A stretch of DNA of 64,000 bases. Source: Pelagihabitans pacificus. Lineage in GTDB: Bacteria; Bacteroidota; Bacteroidia; Flavobacteriales; Flavobacteriaceae. The DNA lies in assembly GCF_009371985.2 (NCBI RefSeq), contig NZ_VIKU02000002.1, positions 662,444 to 726,443 of the forward strand, in the 5' to 3' direction. The position numbers and the translations under genes were made by a program. Below the pieces are notes generated by a model that did not search any database, was not told the DNA's origin, and saw only the letters and a program-made list of their open reading frames with translations. Shown here piece after piece: positions 1 through 9,086 of the stretch (positions are counted from its first letter, which is position 1; the number at the start of each line of letters is the position of its first letter).

Positions 1-260
1 CATTGTAGTTTCGGGGATGTACACTTTTCGCCCAAATGCTCTTTACAGAACTTCTCCAATCGTAAACGATGGCTTTTCATGGACGCTTCCTCGGAATGTG
101 GAAAAGGCTCATCAAGCCCCTCCAAACCAACAATGACCGGGTAGCCAAAGGCATGGGTAACAACCAAACGGGCGTCCATCTGCATTGATAAACCGTAAGC
201 GTATTTTAAGGCGGCTACAGAGTTATCGGAATAATCGGTGGCATATAAAATCGTTTTCAT
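1..260 (-). CDS. Universal stress protein, UspA family (C-terminus beyond window)
   Basis: The first 86 codons of a minus-strand gene run off the left edge. The N-terminus reads MKTILYATDYSDNS, the usual first beta-strand and Asp-containing nucleotide-pocket motif of cytoplasmic UspA proteins, followed by a helix with AALKYAYGLS. Members of this family bind ATP or act as stress-survival factors under starvation or low oxygen. The gene is divergent from the phosphofructokinase at 615. Upstream lie a TAnnTTTA box (287-294) and a perfect inverted repeat (317-330) in the same arrangement as at the second Usp gene at 6390. Family assignment is firm; the specific role is unknown. Confidence 0.85.
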   Translation of the reverse strand, partial: MKTILYATDYSDNSVAALKYAYGLSMQMDARLVVTHAFGYPVIVGLEGLDEPFPHSEEASMKSHRLRLEKFCKEHLGEKCTSPKLQ

Positions 261-286
261 ATTTCGCTTTTTTAGCTGTCAGAACC

Positions 287-294
287 TAAAGTTA
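287..294 (-). promoter_or_regulatory. Candidate -7 box of the usp gene at 260
   Basis: The minus strand reads TAACTTTA, one mismatch from the Bacteroidota TAnnTTTG box, 26 nt before the ATG. No TTTG/TTG -33 element stands 19-21 nt upstream, which suits an activator-dependent promoter. Confidence 0.45.
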
Positions 295-316
295 AGTACT
301 CATACCCACCCATTAA

Positions 317-330
317 ATGACCAAAGTCAT
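317..330. promoter_or_regulatory. Inverted repeat ATGAC-N4-GTCAT, candidate Crp/Fnr-type operator
   Basis: This is a perfect 5+4+5 palindrome (spacer CAAA). Its 12-nt core (318-329) is exactly 23 nt from the TAACTTTA box, placing its centre near -42 relative to the expected start of the usp transcript. That is the classical class II activator position. The same core and spacing occur at 6449-6460. The layout matches Crp/Fnr-family sites; the regulator is not in the window. Confidence 0.5.
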
Positions 331-614
331 CTTAAGAAAGATGAAGGGCCAATAGATGGGGTTCCCAATTATGCAGGCAAGTGCTATATGAACAATTCAT
401 AACCAACCGATCCATACCGGGAATAACCTGAATTTGTACGAGCATAGGCCTTGATGTGAATCCGGTCGGTATTGCCTTAATTTTTTACGTGGTTTTCAAT
501 TGTCAATGTGTATTTTTATGACCAACTTTTGAAATCATCAATCCACCAAAAATGGGTGTATGATGAGAAGTAAATGTTCCGTAATACATCGGAAAACTAC
601 AAAATACTAGCGCT

Positions 615-1937
615 ATGAATCCTGAGAACAACTTTGAGATTGCAACCCTTGGGGCTGCGACCAATTCTTCACCGCTCCACTTGAGCAAGACCATAGGTGA
701 TCAAATATTCAATTTCGTAGAAGACGACAATAAAATCCTAGCCGATATCTCCCTCAATGGCTTTAATGTGTGCATTCAAAACAATATACAACCGGCATGC
801 CTGGAAAAAGCGGGACCAAGGGAAAAGCTTTTTTTCAAGCCAAGAAATACCACAGCGGCCATTGTGACCTGTGGCGGACTTTGTCCCGGTATCAACAATG
901 TAATTCGTAGTCTGGTAATGGCCCTGCATTATTTTTACGGGGCGAAACGGATTATTGGCATCCCGTACGGGTATGAGGGCCTCATCCCCAAATACGGGCA
1001 TGGGTTCCGCGAACTGACACCGGAAATAGTCAAGGATATTCACGAATTCGGAGGCACCATGTTGGGTTCTTCCCGAGGAGGACAGCCTGTTGATGAAATG
1101 GTCGATACACTTGAAAAGAATAATATCGACATGTTATTTGCTATCGGGGGCGATGGTACGTTAAAAGGAGTGAATGCCCTCGGGGAAGAAATTGAAAAGC
1201 GAAAGCTGCCAATTGCCGTGGTGGGCATACCAAAAACAATTGATAACGATATCGACCTGATCGATAAATCATTCGGATTCGAAACTGCCTTTGATGTTGC
1301 GAGCCCCATTATCAGGGATGCACACAATGAAGCTACCGGGGCCTACAATGGCATCGCCATCGTAAAATTAATGGGTAGGGACAGCGGATTCATTGCCGCT
1401 TCAACTGCTATTGCCATGCCCGTCGTCAATTTTGTATTGGTTCCTGAAATGGGCTTCGCCCTGGATGGTGAAAACGGGTTTCTACAAGCACTAAAAAAAC
1501 GGCTTCAAATGAAAAAGCATGCAGTCATCGTGGTGGCCGAAGGTGCCGGACAACATCTGTTCGAAGGAGGAGAGCGATTAACCGATGCCTCCGGGAATGT
1601 ACAGCACAAGGACATTGGGCTACACCTGAAACGGCGTATCAAGGAATACTTTGATGCCGAAGGAACCGAAGTAACCATCAAATATATCGATCCTAGTTAT
1701 ATCATACGCAGTGCGCCCGCTAATACGAACGACAGCCTTTTTTGCAACCGTATGGCGTACCAGGCGGTACATGGGGCCATGGCCGGTAAAACCAAATTTG
1801 TGGTAGGTAGGCTCAATAACCAATTTGTATATCTTCCTATTTCCAGAGTGGTCAACAAAAGGAAAAAAATAGATTTGGAAGGGGAATTTTGGTTTGCTGC
1901 CTTACAAAGCACCGGCCAACCCTTTTCACTACAGTAG
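615..1937 (+). CDS. pfkA: ATP-dependent 6-phosphofructokinase (PfkA superfamily, long form)
   Basis: This enzyme phosphorylates fructose 6-phosphate to fructose 1,6-bisphosphate in glycolysis. At 440 aa it belongs to the long PFK group rather than the ~320-aa E. coli type. Visible motifs are TCGGLCPGIN (about residues 85-94), GGDGT at 178-182, PKTIDND at 206-212 and GRDSGF at 254-259. Gly181 (E. coli Gly104 equivalent) points to ATP rather than pyrophosphate as donor, although Lys207 is the residue usually seen in PPi enzymes; the Gly+Lys combination is known from ATP-using long PFKs. It is divergent from a usp gene and convergent with the glucan-phosphorylase homologue 16 nt away, suggesting a link to storage-glucan breakdown. 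PPi use is not fully excluded by sequence. Confidence 0.88.
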   Translation: MNPENNFEIATLGAATNSSPLHLSKTIGDQIFNFVEDDNKILADISLNGFNVCIQNNIQPACLEKAGPREKLFFKPRNTTAAIVTCGGLCPGINNVIRSLVMALHYFYGAKRIIGIPYGYEGLIPKYGHGFRELTPEIVKDIHEFGGTMLGSSRGGQPVDEMVDTLEKNNIDMLFAIGGDGTLKGVNALGEEIEKRKLPIAVVGIPKTIDNDIDLIDKSFGFETAFDVASPIIRDAHNEATGAYNGIAIVKLMGRDSGFIAASTAIAMPVVNFVLVPEMGFALDGENGFLQALKKRLQMKKHAVIVVAEGAGQHLFEGGERLTDASGNVQHKDIGLHLKRRIKEYFDAEGTEVTIKYIDPSYIIRSAPANTNDSLFCNRMAYQAVHGAMAGKTKFVVGRLNNQFVYLPISRVVNKRKKIDLEGEFWFAALQSTGQPFSLQ

Positions 1938-1953
1938 AATCAATATTAGGGAT

Positions 1954-3618
1954 TCAATATAATTCTTTGTAATACTGTCTCGCCATTCTTTCACTGCCAA
2001 AGTCGGGCACTACGTCATCCATTGCATTGAACACAATTTTTTGCCATTCGTTCGGGGTTTCGTAAAAAGCAGGCAATACTTTTTGTTCCAATACCTCGTA
2101 CAAGTGGGCTCGGTCTAGCCGATCTTGTTCCTCGACAGGCAATGCGTGGTCGATTTCAGGTAAAACGAAGCAATTTTTACCGTTTTTGGCAAACTCGGGC
2201 ATCCAGCCATCATTGATGGAAAGATTGACCGATCCGTTCATAGCGGCTGTCATACCACTGGTACCGGAGGCTTCACGCGTAATTCTTGGGGTGTTCAACC
2301 AAACATCAGAGCCTGCTTTCAACTGTCGGGAAAGCTCGATTTCATATCCGGTGAGTACAGCAAGATTAGACACCTGTTCGGTACGAAATACCAATCGATT
2401 GAAGATTTCAATGGCATCAAAGTCCTTTGGGTAAGGCTTACCTGCCCAAATGATTTGAATAGGATATTCATCATTGGTGATCAGCTTTTCGAATCGTTCG
2501 GCATCTTGTAATAGCAAATCGGCCCTCTTATATCCAGCAAATCGCCTGGCCCAAACCATGGTCAAGATATTAGGGTCAAATACCTTTCCCGTTTGGTATA
2601 AGACTTCTTCGAAAAGTTTCGTTTTTAACTCACGTTTCCTTCTGCGAAAGGCGTTCGTATCCTTTCTTTTCCAAGCATTTTTAATCTTTCTATCCTGCCA
2701 AAAGCCTTGATGCTGGGCATTGGTAATCGGTATGATCTTATCGGTCCCCTCAAAGTTTTCCCACATGCGTTTTGAAACCTCGGCGTGTAATTTTGAAACG
2801 GCATTGGCCTTTTTGGCAAGTCGTAATGCCGCCACAGTATAATTCAGATTATCACCGTTTGTCAACTCCCTTTGAAGTTCCTCGTTCGAAAGTCTTCTTC
2901 CAAAAAAACCAAAGTCGTTCAAATGATAACCATTGCGTTCTTCGTTCCCCCCCTTTTCAGGTGTATGGGTCGTAAAGGCCTTATGAACTTCAAGCCCCTT
3001 GTCACGCAGGTAGTAGAATGCGGGGAGCCCATGGCCTTCGTTTAGATGGTATACATCGGCACCACCCAAGGCCTCTACGATCTTGGCACCACCAATCCCT
3101 AAAATAATACTCTGGGCGACGCGGGTCTCCTCATTGGCATCATAGAGATAATCGGTTATGGTGCGGGACAGATAATCGTTGCCCTCGACATCGGTCGTCA
3201 AAAAATAAATAGGAGCCGACCCAAATACATTTGGTTTTAAGACATAGGCACGAACTTTGACAGAGGGGTTGTCGTGAATACGTACCTCAACCTCCAAACC
3301 GGAATCTTCCAGAAAACTGTAGTGTTTTTCGATAAACCGGGTCTCCAAGGTGCGGTCTTTCTTTCTTCCCTGGTCGTAATAGCCATACTTCCAAAGCATT
3401 CCTATCCCGATCAAATTCTGTTTTAGCTCATAGGCCGATCGCATATGGGAGCCCGCTAGGAACCCAAGACCGCCCGAATAGGTCTTCAATCCTTGATGCA
3501 CCGCGAATTCCATACTGAAATACGCTGTTCTTTTTTTAAATTCGGTTGCCGGGTTGTACGGATGGTACCAGGTGGCAAATTTACTGATGGTACCATTGAT
3601 TCGGTTCGGTTCTTTCAT
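1954..3618 (-). CDS. Alpha-glucan phosphorylase-like protein (GT35 family) lacking the PLP lysine
   Basis: The 554-aa protein matches the shorter alpha-glucan phosphorylase group. It has a YSGGLGFLAG stretch near residue 50, VYHLNEGHG near 190, WARRFAGYKRADL near 360 and EASGTSGMTAAMNGS near 450-463. Active glycogen/maltodextrin phosphorylases hold PLP through a lysine directly after the GTGNM or GTSGM motif; here that position is Thr457 (codon at 2248-2250). The rest of the glucan-binding fold looks intact and there is no frameshift. So either the protein is a PLP-independent glycosyltransferase or non-catalytic glucan binder, or a different residue takes over. It is convergent with pfk and downstream of the usp/SLC13 pair. 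Confidence 0.8.
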   Translation of the reverse strand: MKEPNRINGTISKFATWYHPYNPATEFKKRTAYFSMEFAVHQGLKTYSGGLGFLAGSHMRSAYELKQNLIGIGMLWKYGYYDQGRKKDRTLETRFIEKHYSFLEDSGLEVEVRIHDNPSVKVRAYVLKPNVFGSAPIYFLTTDVEGNDYLSRTITDYLYDANEETRVAQSIILGIGGAKIVEALGGADVYHLNEGHGLPAFYYLRDKGLEVHKAFTTHTPEKGGNEERNGYHLNDFGFFGRRLSNEELQRELTNGDNLNYTVAALRLAKKANAVSKLHAEVSKRMWENFEGTDKIIPITNAQHQGFWQDRKIKNAWKRKDTNAFRRRKRELKTKLFEEVLYQTGKVFDPNILTMVWARRFAGYKRADLLLQDAERFEKLITNDEYPIQIIWAGKPYPKDFDAIEIFNRLVFRTEQVSNLAVLTGYEIELSRQLKAGSDVWLNTPRITREASGTSGMTAAMNGSVNLSINDGWMPEFAKNGKNCFVLPEIDHALPVEEQDRLDRAHLYEVLEQKVLPAFYETPNEWQKIVFNAMDDVVPDFGSERMARQYYKELY

Positions 3619-3751
3619 AGCATAAAAATAACATCCTTTATAATCATCATCATTACCTTTATGTAAATTAACAACGTGATTTCATTTGGTGGGTATAAAA
3701 ATAGAAGTTTCTACTTATTATACGAACGTGTAACTGGTTTTGTGCGTCTTT

Positions 3752-5590
3752 TCAGAAAGGCCATACATACGGTACAACCAGCATCGTAAGTACAAATAGT
3801 AGGAGCAACAACGGACCGCCTACTTTCACGTAGTCAAGGAACTTGTAACCACCGGCACCCATGACCATGGCATTGGTCGTGGTGCCTACGGGGGTCAAAA
3901 AAGCGGTCGACGCGCTGATAGCCACTACCATCATAAAAGGTTTTGGGGATACACCCAGGGATACTGCCGCCATGAACGCAATGGGCGCCATCAGCACCGC
4001 CGTCGCCGAATTGTTGATGGTTTGGCTAAAGACCATGGTCACTAAAAAAATCCCTCCCAATAACATCGTAGGGTGAATGGTGCCCAAATAATCGACCAAT
4101 CCGTTGGAAACCATTTCGGCCGTACCCGTTTTCTGTAGGGCCAACCCCATAGGAATCATCGCTGCAATCATCACTACGCTTGTCCAACTGATACCCTTGT
4201 AGGCTTTTGTGATAGGCACACAACCTGTTAGCATCATAATTCCACCACAGATCAGTGCGGCTATAGCCCCCGGAAAAACATCGAAAACCAAAAGCAATAT
4301 CATAAGTACGAGCGTTCCCAAGGCGATATAGGATCGGGGAGTCAGCTCGTCTACATCCTTAGCCATGGCATCCGGACTACCGGAAATGACCAAATTCTCA
4401 TAGACCCCCTTCAGCGATTCTATGTTCTCCCAAGAGCCCCTGATCACGAAGGCATCACCCGCCTTTATTTTGATATTCTTATCCGCCAAGGGTTTACCAT
4501 CACGCGATGCTCCCAATAACTGGATACCCGATTTCTTAAGGTATCGCCCCAAGGGCAACGTACGCCCCACAAAAAAGGAGGTGGGGGTAATGATCATTTC
4601 AACCATTCCGATTTCTTGGTTGATGAGCTCCTTTTTCAATTCGGAAGGCTCAAAGGCTTGTGGAATCAGACCCAGTTTCAATGCGATGATCATTTCGTCC
4701 ACGTCCTCTGCCGTTCCTTTTACCGTTATAATATCGTGGTAGCGCATTTCGGTGTCAGGTTCGGGAAGTTCTACAAAGGGGGCCGTACCTTTTAACACAT
4801 TAGGGTGTCTGCGGCGAAGACGCATCACGGATATGTTGTGTTTTTCCTCAAACTGCCAATCCCCTATCTTGGTACCGATCAAGGGTGACATCGATCGAAT
4901 TCGCAAACGGTACATATTGTCCCCGATGCTATAGTTGGAAATCCAGCGATGAACCTCGGAATCAATACTCACTGGGCGGTTCTTGGTCTTATGATTGGGC
5001 AACAGTTTGTACCCTATGTACCTAAAATAAAAAATACAGATAACCAAAAGGGGAAGACCGATCAAGGAGAACTCAAAAAACGAAAAACCATTTATTCCTT
5101 GTTCCACCAACACATTACTAACGATGATGTTGGGAGGCGTACCGGTCAAAGTTAGCAAACCGCCTGTGTTGGAGCCAAAAGCTACCGGCATCAGGAGTTT
5201 GGAAGGCAGTGTCCCGGCCTTCCATGCCGCAGATACGGTCACCGGTAAAAGGGCCGCCACTGTACCGGTATTGCTTACAAAGCCGGAGAGTACACCGGAT
5301 CCAAAAGTGACAAGAATCAATAATTTAGGGATGCTTTTGCCTGCCCAAAAAACAAATTTTTGACCTGCCAAGGCCGTCCATCCCGTTCTGGCAAGTCCTT
5401 CTCCCACGATAAAAAGCGCGGCGATCATCAGCACCGTAGGATTGCTGAAACCACTCAAGGTTTCCGATAGATCCAGGATTCCTGTGAGATAAAGCGCCAA
5501 CATCGACATGAGGGCGACCACATCGGGCGGGAACTTTCCCCAAATGAACAAGGCGATGGTAATGGCCAAAATGACCAATAAAATAATCAT
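3752..5590 (-). CDS. SLC13-family permease with two RCK/TrkA-C domains
   Basis: A 612-aa inner-membrane transporter of the divalent anion:sodium symporter type. Hydrophobic segments fill residues 1-205 and 400-612. Between them lie two soluble TrkA_C-like modules (about 215-300 and 305-395, the second with VGRTLPLGRYLKKSGIQLLGASRDG). The repeated membrane motifs SNTGTVAALLP (N half) and INNSATAVLMAPIA (C half) are the hairpin signatures of this family. Such proteins take up sulfate, dicarboxylates or similar anions; the substrate cannot be read from sequence. Its start lies 20 nt after the stop of the Usp gene at 5611, so the two are probably co-transcribed from the usp promoter at 6418. Confidence 0.85.
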   Translation of the reverse strand: MIILLVILAITIALFIWGKFPPDVVALMSMLALYLTGILDLSETLSGFSNPTVLMIAALFIVGEGLARTGWTALAGQKFVFWAGKSIPKLLILVTFGSGVLSGFVSNTGTVAALLPVTVSAAWKAGTLPSKLLMPVAFGSNTGGLLTLTGTPPNIIVSNVLVEQGINGFSFFEFSLIGLPLLVICIFYFRYIGYKLLPNHKTKNRPVSIDSEVHRWISNYSIGDNMYRLRIRSMSPLIGTKIGDWQFEEKHNISVMRLRRRHPNVLKGTAPFVELPEPDTEMRYHDIITVKGTAEDVDEMIIALKLGLIPQAFEPSELKKELINQEIGMVEMIITPTSFFVGRTLPLGRYLKKSGIQLLGASRDGKPLADKNIKIKAGDAFVIRGSWENIESLKGVYENLVISGSPDAMAKDVDELTPRSYIALGTLVLMILLLVFDVFPGAIAALICGGIMMLTGCVPITKAYKGISWTSVVMIAAMIPMGLALQKTGTAEMVSNGLVDYLGTIHPTMLLGGIFLVTMVFSQTINNSATAVLMAPIAFMAAVSLGVSPKPFMMVVAISASTAFLTPVGTTTNAMVMGAGGYKFLDYVKVGGPLLLLLFVLTMLVVPYVWPF

Positions 5591-5610
5591 TCAAAGAGAA
5601 TAAAAGAGGA

Positions 5611-6390
5611 TTAATTGATCGCCAGCAGTGGAACCTTGGAATGAAGTGTTAACATCTGGGTCAATTGCCCCTCGGACGGTTCACTGCGTTTGGTGTGATT
5701 TCGGGGCAGGATCGCTATGACATCGATCTCTTTTTGGGTGGCATACCCCAAAATACCCTCAACCACATCGGGGTTTTCGATAAAGGTATGTTCCGAATAA
5801 AAACTCTCCAAATAGTATTGAATCGCATTTTCGTTCTTCTCGTCGGTCTCGGAGTACCCATAAACATCGGGTTTATTTTCTATTGTGAGCACGTGTACCT
5901 TCGCGTTGAACCTTCTTGCCACGTCCAAGAGCGTGCCGAGCACTTTGGTATCGTCGATTTCCTCCCTACCCAAGACCAAGGAAATATTCTTGATCTGGAA
6001 TTCCCCTAAACCTTGAGGCACTACCAAAACGGGGCAATCTGCCTCAGCGACCAATTTGGAAGTGTTGGTAGAAGCGGAATCTTCTTCCCCGGAAATTCCA
6101 TGGGTACCCATGATAATCAGATCCACCTGCTCCCTTTTTTGAATATCCATCAGGGATTCGGTCAACGAGCCACTGCCCGACACAAATTCTATTGGATGCT
6201 TTAGAATGCGTTTATAGTTCTCTTCAATACTATTAAAAGCGTCTGGTGCCACTTCACTTCCATTTGCAATGTGGGCCACTATAATTTTAAGGTTTTCGTC
6301 TCTTCCTACGTATCCTACAGCATATTCGAGGGCTCCTTGTGAAACTTCCGAAAAATTGAAAGGAACAAGTATGGTCGCTATTTTATCCAT
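5611..6390 (-). CDS. Tandem-domain universal stress protein
   Basis: At 259 aa it is twice a single Usp domain. The N-terminal half (1-145) begins MDKIATILVPFNFSEVS and carries the nucleotide-binding glycine motif around GTHGISGEEDSAS (about 95-107) followed by PVLVVPQ. The C-terminal half (150-259) is a degenerate second copy ending PLLAIN. It is the first gene of a probable two-gene unit with the SLC13 permease. Upstream, a TAnnTTTA box and TGAC-N4-GTCA palindrome repeat the arrangement of the Usp gene at the left edge, implying common control. ATP binding is likely for the first domain only. Confidence 0.88.
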   Translation of the reverse strand: MDKIATILVPFNFSEVSQGALEYAVGYVGRDENLKIIVAHIANGSEVAPDAFNSIEENYKRILKHPIEFVSGSGSLTESLMDIQKREQVDLIIMGTHGISGEEDSASTNTSKLVAEADCPVLVVPQGLGEFQIKNISLVLGREEIDDTKVLGTLLDVARRFNAKVHVLTIENKPDVYGYSETDEKNENAIQYYLESFYSEHTFIENPDVVEGILGYATQKEIDVIAILPRNHTKRSEPSEGQLTQMLTLHSKVPLLAIN

Positions 6391-6417
6391 TATGCAAGTC
6401 TGTGTTGTTTGTTTCCG

Positions 6418-6425
6418 TAAAAATA
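6418..6425 (-). promoter_or_regulatory. Candidate -7 box of the usp-SLC13 operon
   Basis: The minus strand reads TATTTTTA, one mismatch from TAnnTTTG, 27 nt before the ATG at 6390. No -33 TTTG lies at the usual distance. Confidence 0.45.
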
Positions 6426-6448
6426 GGGGGCGAATTTAAATGAAAACA

Positions 6449-6460
6449 TGACGGTTGTCA
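6449..6460. promoter_or_regulatory. Inverted repeat TGAC-N4-GTCA, candidate Crp/Fnr-type operator
   Basis: The core TGAC-GGTT-GTCA is separated by exactly 23 nt from the TATTTTTA box, the same spacing as for the palindrome at 318-329. Its centre falls near -42 of the predicted transcript. Confidence 0.5.
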
Positions 6461-6768
6461 GATTTTATTAACAAAGGTCTTTATCCGGACTTGCGCAGAC
6501 CTTGAAATCTAGTGTTATGAAGAAAATCGAAAGAGCCTATTCATCACGCCCTATCCAAGAAAGATAGTATTGAATACTACCCGCTTTCCCCATCAAAACC
6601 ATAGCCCCTTCTTGTGTGGTATCCGTAGAGCTTCCTGAAGTTTGAGATAGCACTGCTTTTTCCAAAATTCATCGAGCTTGCGGTTATTGTGCTTGCTATC
6701 CTGCTACCTACCGGCACCAAGCCTAAAGCAACAAACCTTAGACAAAAAAGCGGCTCAAGGTTAACAGA
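6461..6768. other. Intergenic region with no supported gene
   Basis: This lies between the GH3 stop and the usp promoter. On the minus strand all three frames have short open stretches of about 30-40 codons in 6540-6710 that look weakly protein-like, but they are broken by stops and have no recognisable family. It may be decayed coding sequence; nothing firmer can be said. Confidence 0.3.
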
Positions 6769-9072
6769 TCATTGATAATCTTTTACCCTTTCATCTTCTA
6801 TTTTTCCTTTCCAATTTAACCCAAAAGCAAAATCATAGGTATTTCCTTCGGAATCGACATAAGCTTCCATATCCCTCGGGACATCCTCAAATTGTAATTC
6901 CACCGTTTTCATGTTGGCTGGCATTTGAAAGGGCAATAGTGCCGAGGGCTCCGACCTGCCCGATATCATATCCATCAACGCCTGATCTTGTACCCCCATG
7001 TGCCCAAGAATTGCGGAAGCGTTCTTCTCGATTTCGTTAAAGACCATGGGATTTGAAACATGAACAACGACCACGACCGGTTTATCGCCCATTTTTTTCT
7101 TGGTATCGTTGACCAATGCCATGTCTGTAGTATTGTTGGCAGCTACCGATTTATTCCTGTAGGTACGATTGGTAAAATCCTCTAACGGACTTCCACCGGC
7201 CAAACTGGTCTCTCGGGCATCGGTCGCGGTATAGGTATCGTACTGCAAACTTATAGGCACGTAGCCGTTGCCGCCTTTTTCCAAATCTTCACGGTTGTAC
7301 CCAACACCCCCATCCGGACTTTTGATGCCGACCAGGGCAAAATCGGCCTCCTCAGGGTCATTGACGACCTCGAAATACTTGGAAACCACCTCCATGTTAA
7401 AAGGATATTCCGTTTTTTCGGGCGTTACCACGCCCCACCAATTCGTACTCTGCGCAATATAGCGTTGTGGCACATACACTTTTTGTTTTTCCTTTAATGG
7501 AAGTGTGTTTTGTTGGTTCTTAAGGAGTACAATGGATTTTAATTGTGCCTCGTAACCCGCTTTCATATAGTCGGCATTACCTACTATTTTTTCAGTTTCC
7601 GAAATATCCAAATAGGGATTCTCGAACAATCCTACTCTAAAAATATTCTTAAGCAAACGAACTGCGGATTCCTCAAAACGCTTGCGCATATAATCCTCAC
7701 CATGTTCCGTAACCCCCATTTTATAGGCTTCCAATACGGGGCCCATGGCGTTATTACCGCCAAATTGGTCCATGCCTGCGGCAATGGCCTTGTAATGGCG
7801 TTCGGCTTCGCTCAACGTCTCAACGCCCCAGGGTTTGCCTTCGAATTTATCAATAGCGGAAACGTCCCTGGTAATGCCCCAATCCGTACAAAGAACTCCG
7901 TCATACCCGTATTCTCCCCGTAGCACATCGGTGATCAGGTATTTGTTGTAGCCATTGGCCACCTTTTCGCCTTCGCCTGTTGAAATGGTATAGTACGGCA
8001 TCACGGCCGAGGCCATTTTGGTCGCACCTGCTAATTTAAAGGCACCTTCGGTGAACGGTTGCATATGATCTTTGATGTTTTTTCCAGGATAAACGGCATA
8101 GGCCCCATAACCAAAATGACCGTCACGACCACCTTCCTCTGGGCCACCGCCCGGCCAATGTTTGACCATCGCATTGACACTTTCAAAGCCCCAACCGTTT
8201 CCATCGGTTGACTGAAATCCATCGACATAAGCTCTGGCCAGGTCGGTCGCCAAATCGGGGTCTTCGCCCATGGTGCCATCAAAGCGGCTCCATCTTGGCT
8301 CGGTCGCTAGATCTATTTGTGGCGAAAGGGCAGTGGCAATCCCCAAAGCACGATATTCCTTTGAGGCGATTTCCCCGAACTGTTTCATCAAATCGGGATC
8401 AAAGGATGCCGCGATGCCCAAAGTACCGGGCCACATGGAAATTTCTCCTCCGGCACCAGCGTTGAATTCCGCATAGGAATCGCTTCCATGTCTGGGATCC
8501 GAGCTCGTATTTACCGGAATTCCAAAATCCAAACCTTCCGCGAAAGCCTGTGCGTTATTGTTCCATTGCGCCGCGATTGCGGGCGACTCCACACGGGTGA
8601 TCAATACGTGCCGTAGGTGGTCGTCTTTCAAAAACGCTTTTTGCTCATCGGAAAGATCGCTTGCAATTGCCCCGCTTTCGGGGAATGGTTTGCCGTTGTA
8701 GTTGGAAGAACCAAATCCACGGCTAGCACCCGGCAAAGATTGATGTGAACTGTACAACATGAGTCCCGCGATATCCTCCAAGGCCAATTTAGCAGCCAAA
8801 TCTTTGGCACGCTCGTCTGCTGATAAGCGCCAATCTTCATAGGCATCCAAGGTTCCGTTTTTGTTCAGATCCTTGAAGGCGTACTGATCGACCGTCAATA
8901 GTTTTACGCCGGAATTCGGGCTGTAGCCCAAAGTACTTCCGCCCTCATTTTTTACTTTGGTAAAGTCCTCTTTTTTTTCTTCCGTGAATTTTGGGCTACA
9001 GGCGGTTACCATTGCGAGTAGGACCAAACCCAATAGTAGTACTGATTTTTTTAGAGTTTCCATTTTGGGCAA
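6769..9072 (-). CDS. Glycoside hydrolase family 3 lipoprotein (beta-glucosidase-like)
   Basis: A 767-aa exported enzyme. The N-terminus has a lipoprotein signal (VLLAMVTAC, Cys about 25), so it is probably anchored in an envelope membrane. The GH3 N-domain contains KHWPGGG (Lys304-His305) and the nucleophile region GVLCTDWG with Asp397. The (alpha/beta)6 sandwich follows from about 520 (KSIVLLKN) and the protein ends with a fibronectin-like tail. The family hydrolyses terminal beta-glucosides or related xylosides/arabinosides. It is the last gene of a minus-strand cluster with a carboxylesterase (14 nt upstream), an isomerase-like lipoprotein and a GH78 rhamnosidase, suggesting stepwise attack on a rhamnosylated, possibly acylated glucoside. 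Exact substrate unknown. Confidence 0.85.
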   Translation of the reverse strand: MPKMETLKKSVLLLGLVLLAMVTACSPKFTEEKKEDFTKVKNEGGSTLGYSPNSGVKLLTVDQYAFKDLNKNGTLDAYEDWRLSADERAKDLAAKLALEDIAGLMLYSSHQSLPGASRGFGSSNYNGKPFPESGAIASDLSDEQKAFLKDDHLRHVLITRVESPAIAAQWNNNAQAFAEGLDFGIPVNTSSDPRHGSDSYAEFNAGAGGEISMWPGTLGIAASFDPDLMKQFGEIASKEYRALGIATALSPQIDLATEPRWSRFDGTMGEDPDLATDLARAYVDGFQSTDGNGWGFESVNAMVKHWPGGGPEEGGRDGHFGYGAYAVYPGKNIKDHMQPFTEGAFKLAGATKMASAVMPYYTISTGEGEKVANGYNKYLITDVLRGEYGYDGVLCTDWGITRDVSAIDKFEGKPWGVETLSEAERHYKAIAAGMDQFGGNNAMGPVLEAYKMGVTEHGEDYMRKRFEESAVRLLKNIFRVGLFENPYLDISETEKIVGNADYMKAGYEAQLKSIVLLKNQQNTLPLKEKQKVYVPQRYIAQSTNWWGVVTPEKTEYPFNMEVVSKYFEVVNDPEEADFALVGIKSPDGGVGYNREDLEKGGNGYVPISLQYDTYTATDARETSLAGGSPLEDFTNRTYRNKSVAANNTTDMALVNDTKKKMGDKPVVVVVHVSNPMVFNEIEKNASAILGHMGVQDQALMDMISGRSEPSALLPFQMPANMKTVELQFEDVPRDMEAYVDSEGNTYDFAFGLNWKGKIEDERVKDYQ

Positions 9073-9086
9073 GTTTATGTTTTTTA

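Larger units (their letters stand above)
262..614. other. Intergenic region between divergent usp and pfk genes
   Basis: No gene is supported here; the longest open frames overlap the pfk start in antisense. The left part carries the usp promoter and the palindrome described separately. I see no clear TAnnTTTG box for the phosphofructokinase gene on the plus strand. Confidence 0.6.
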
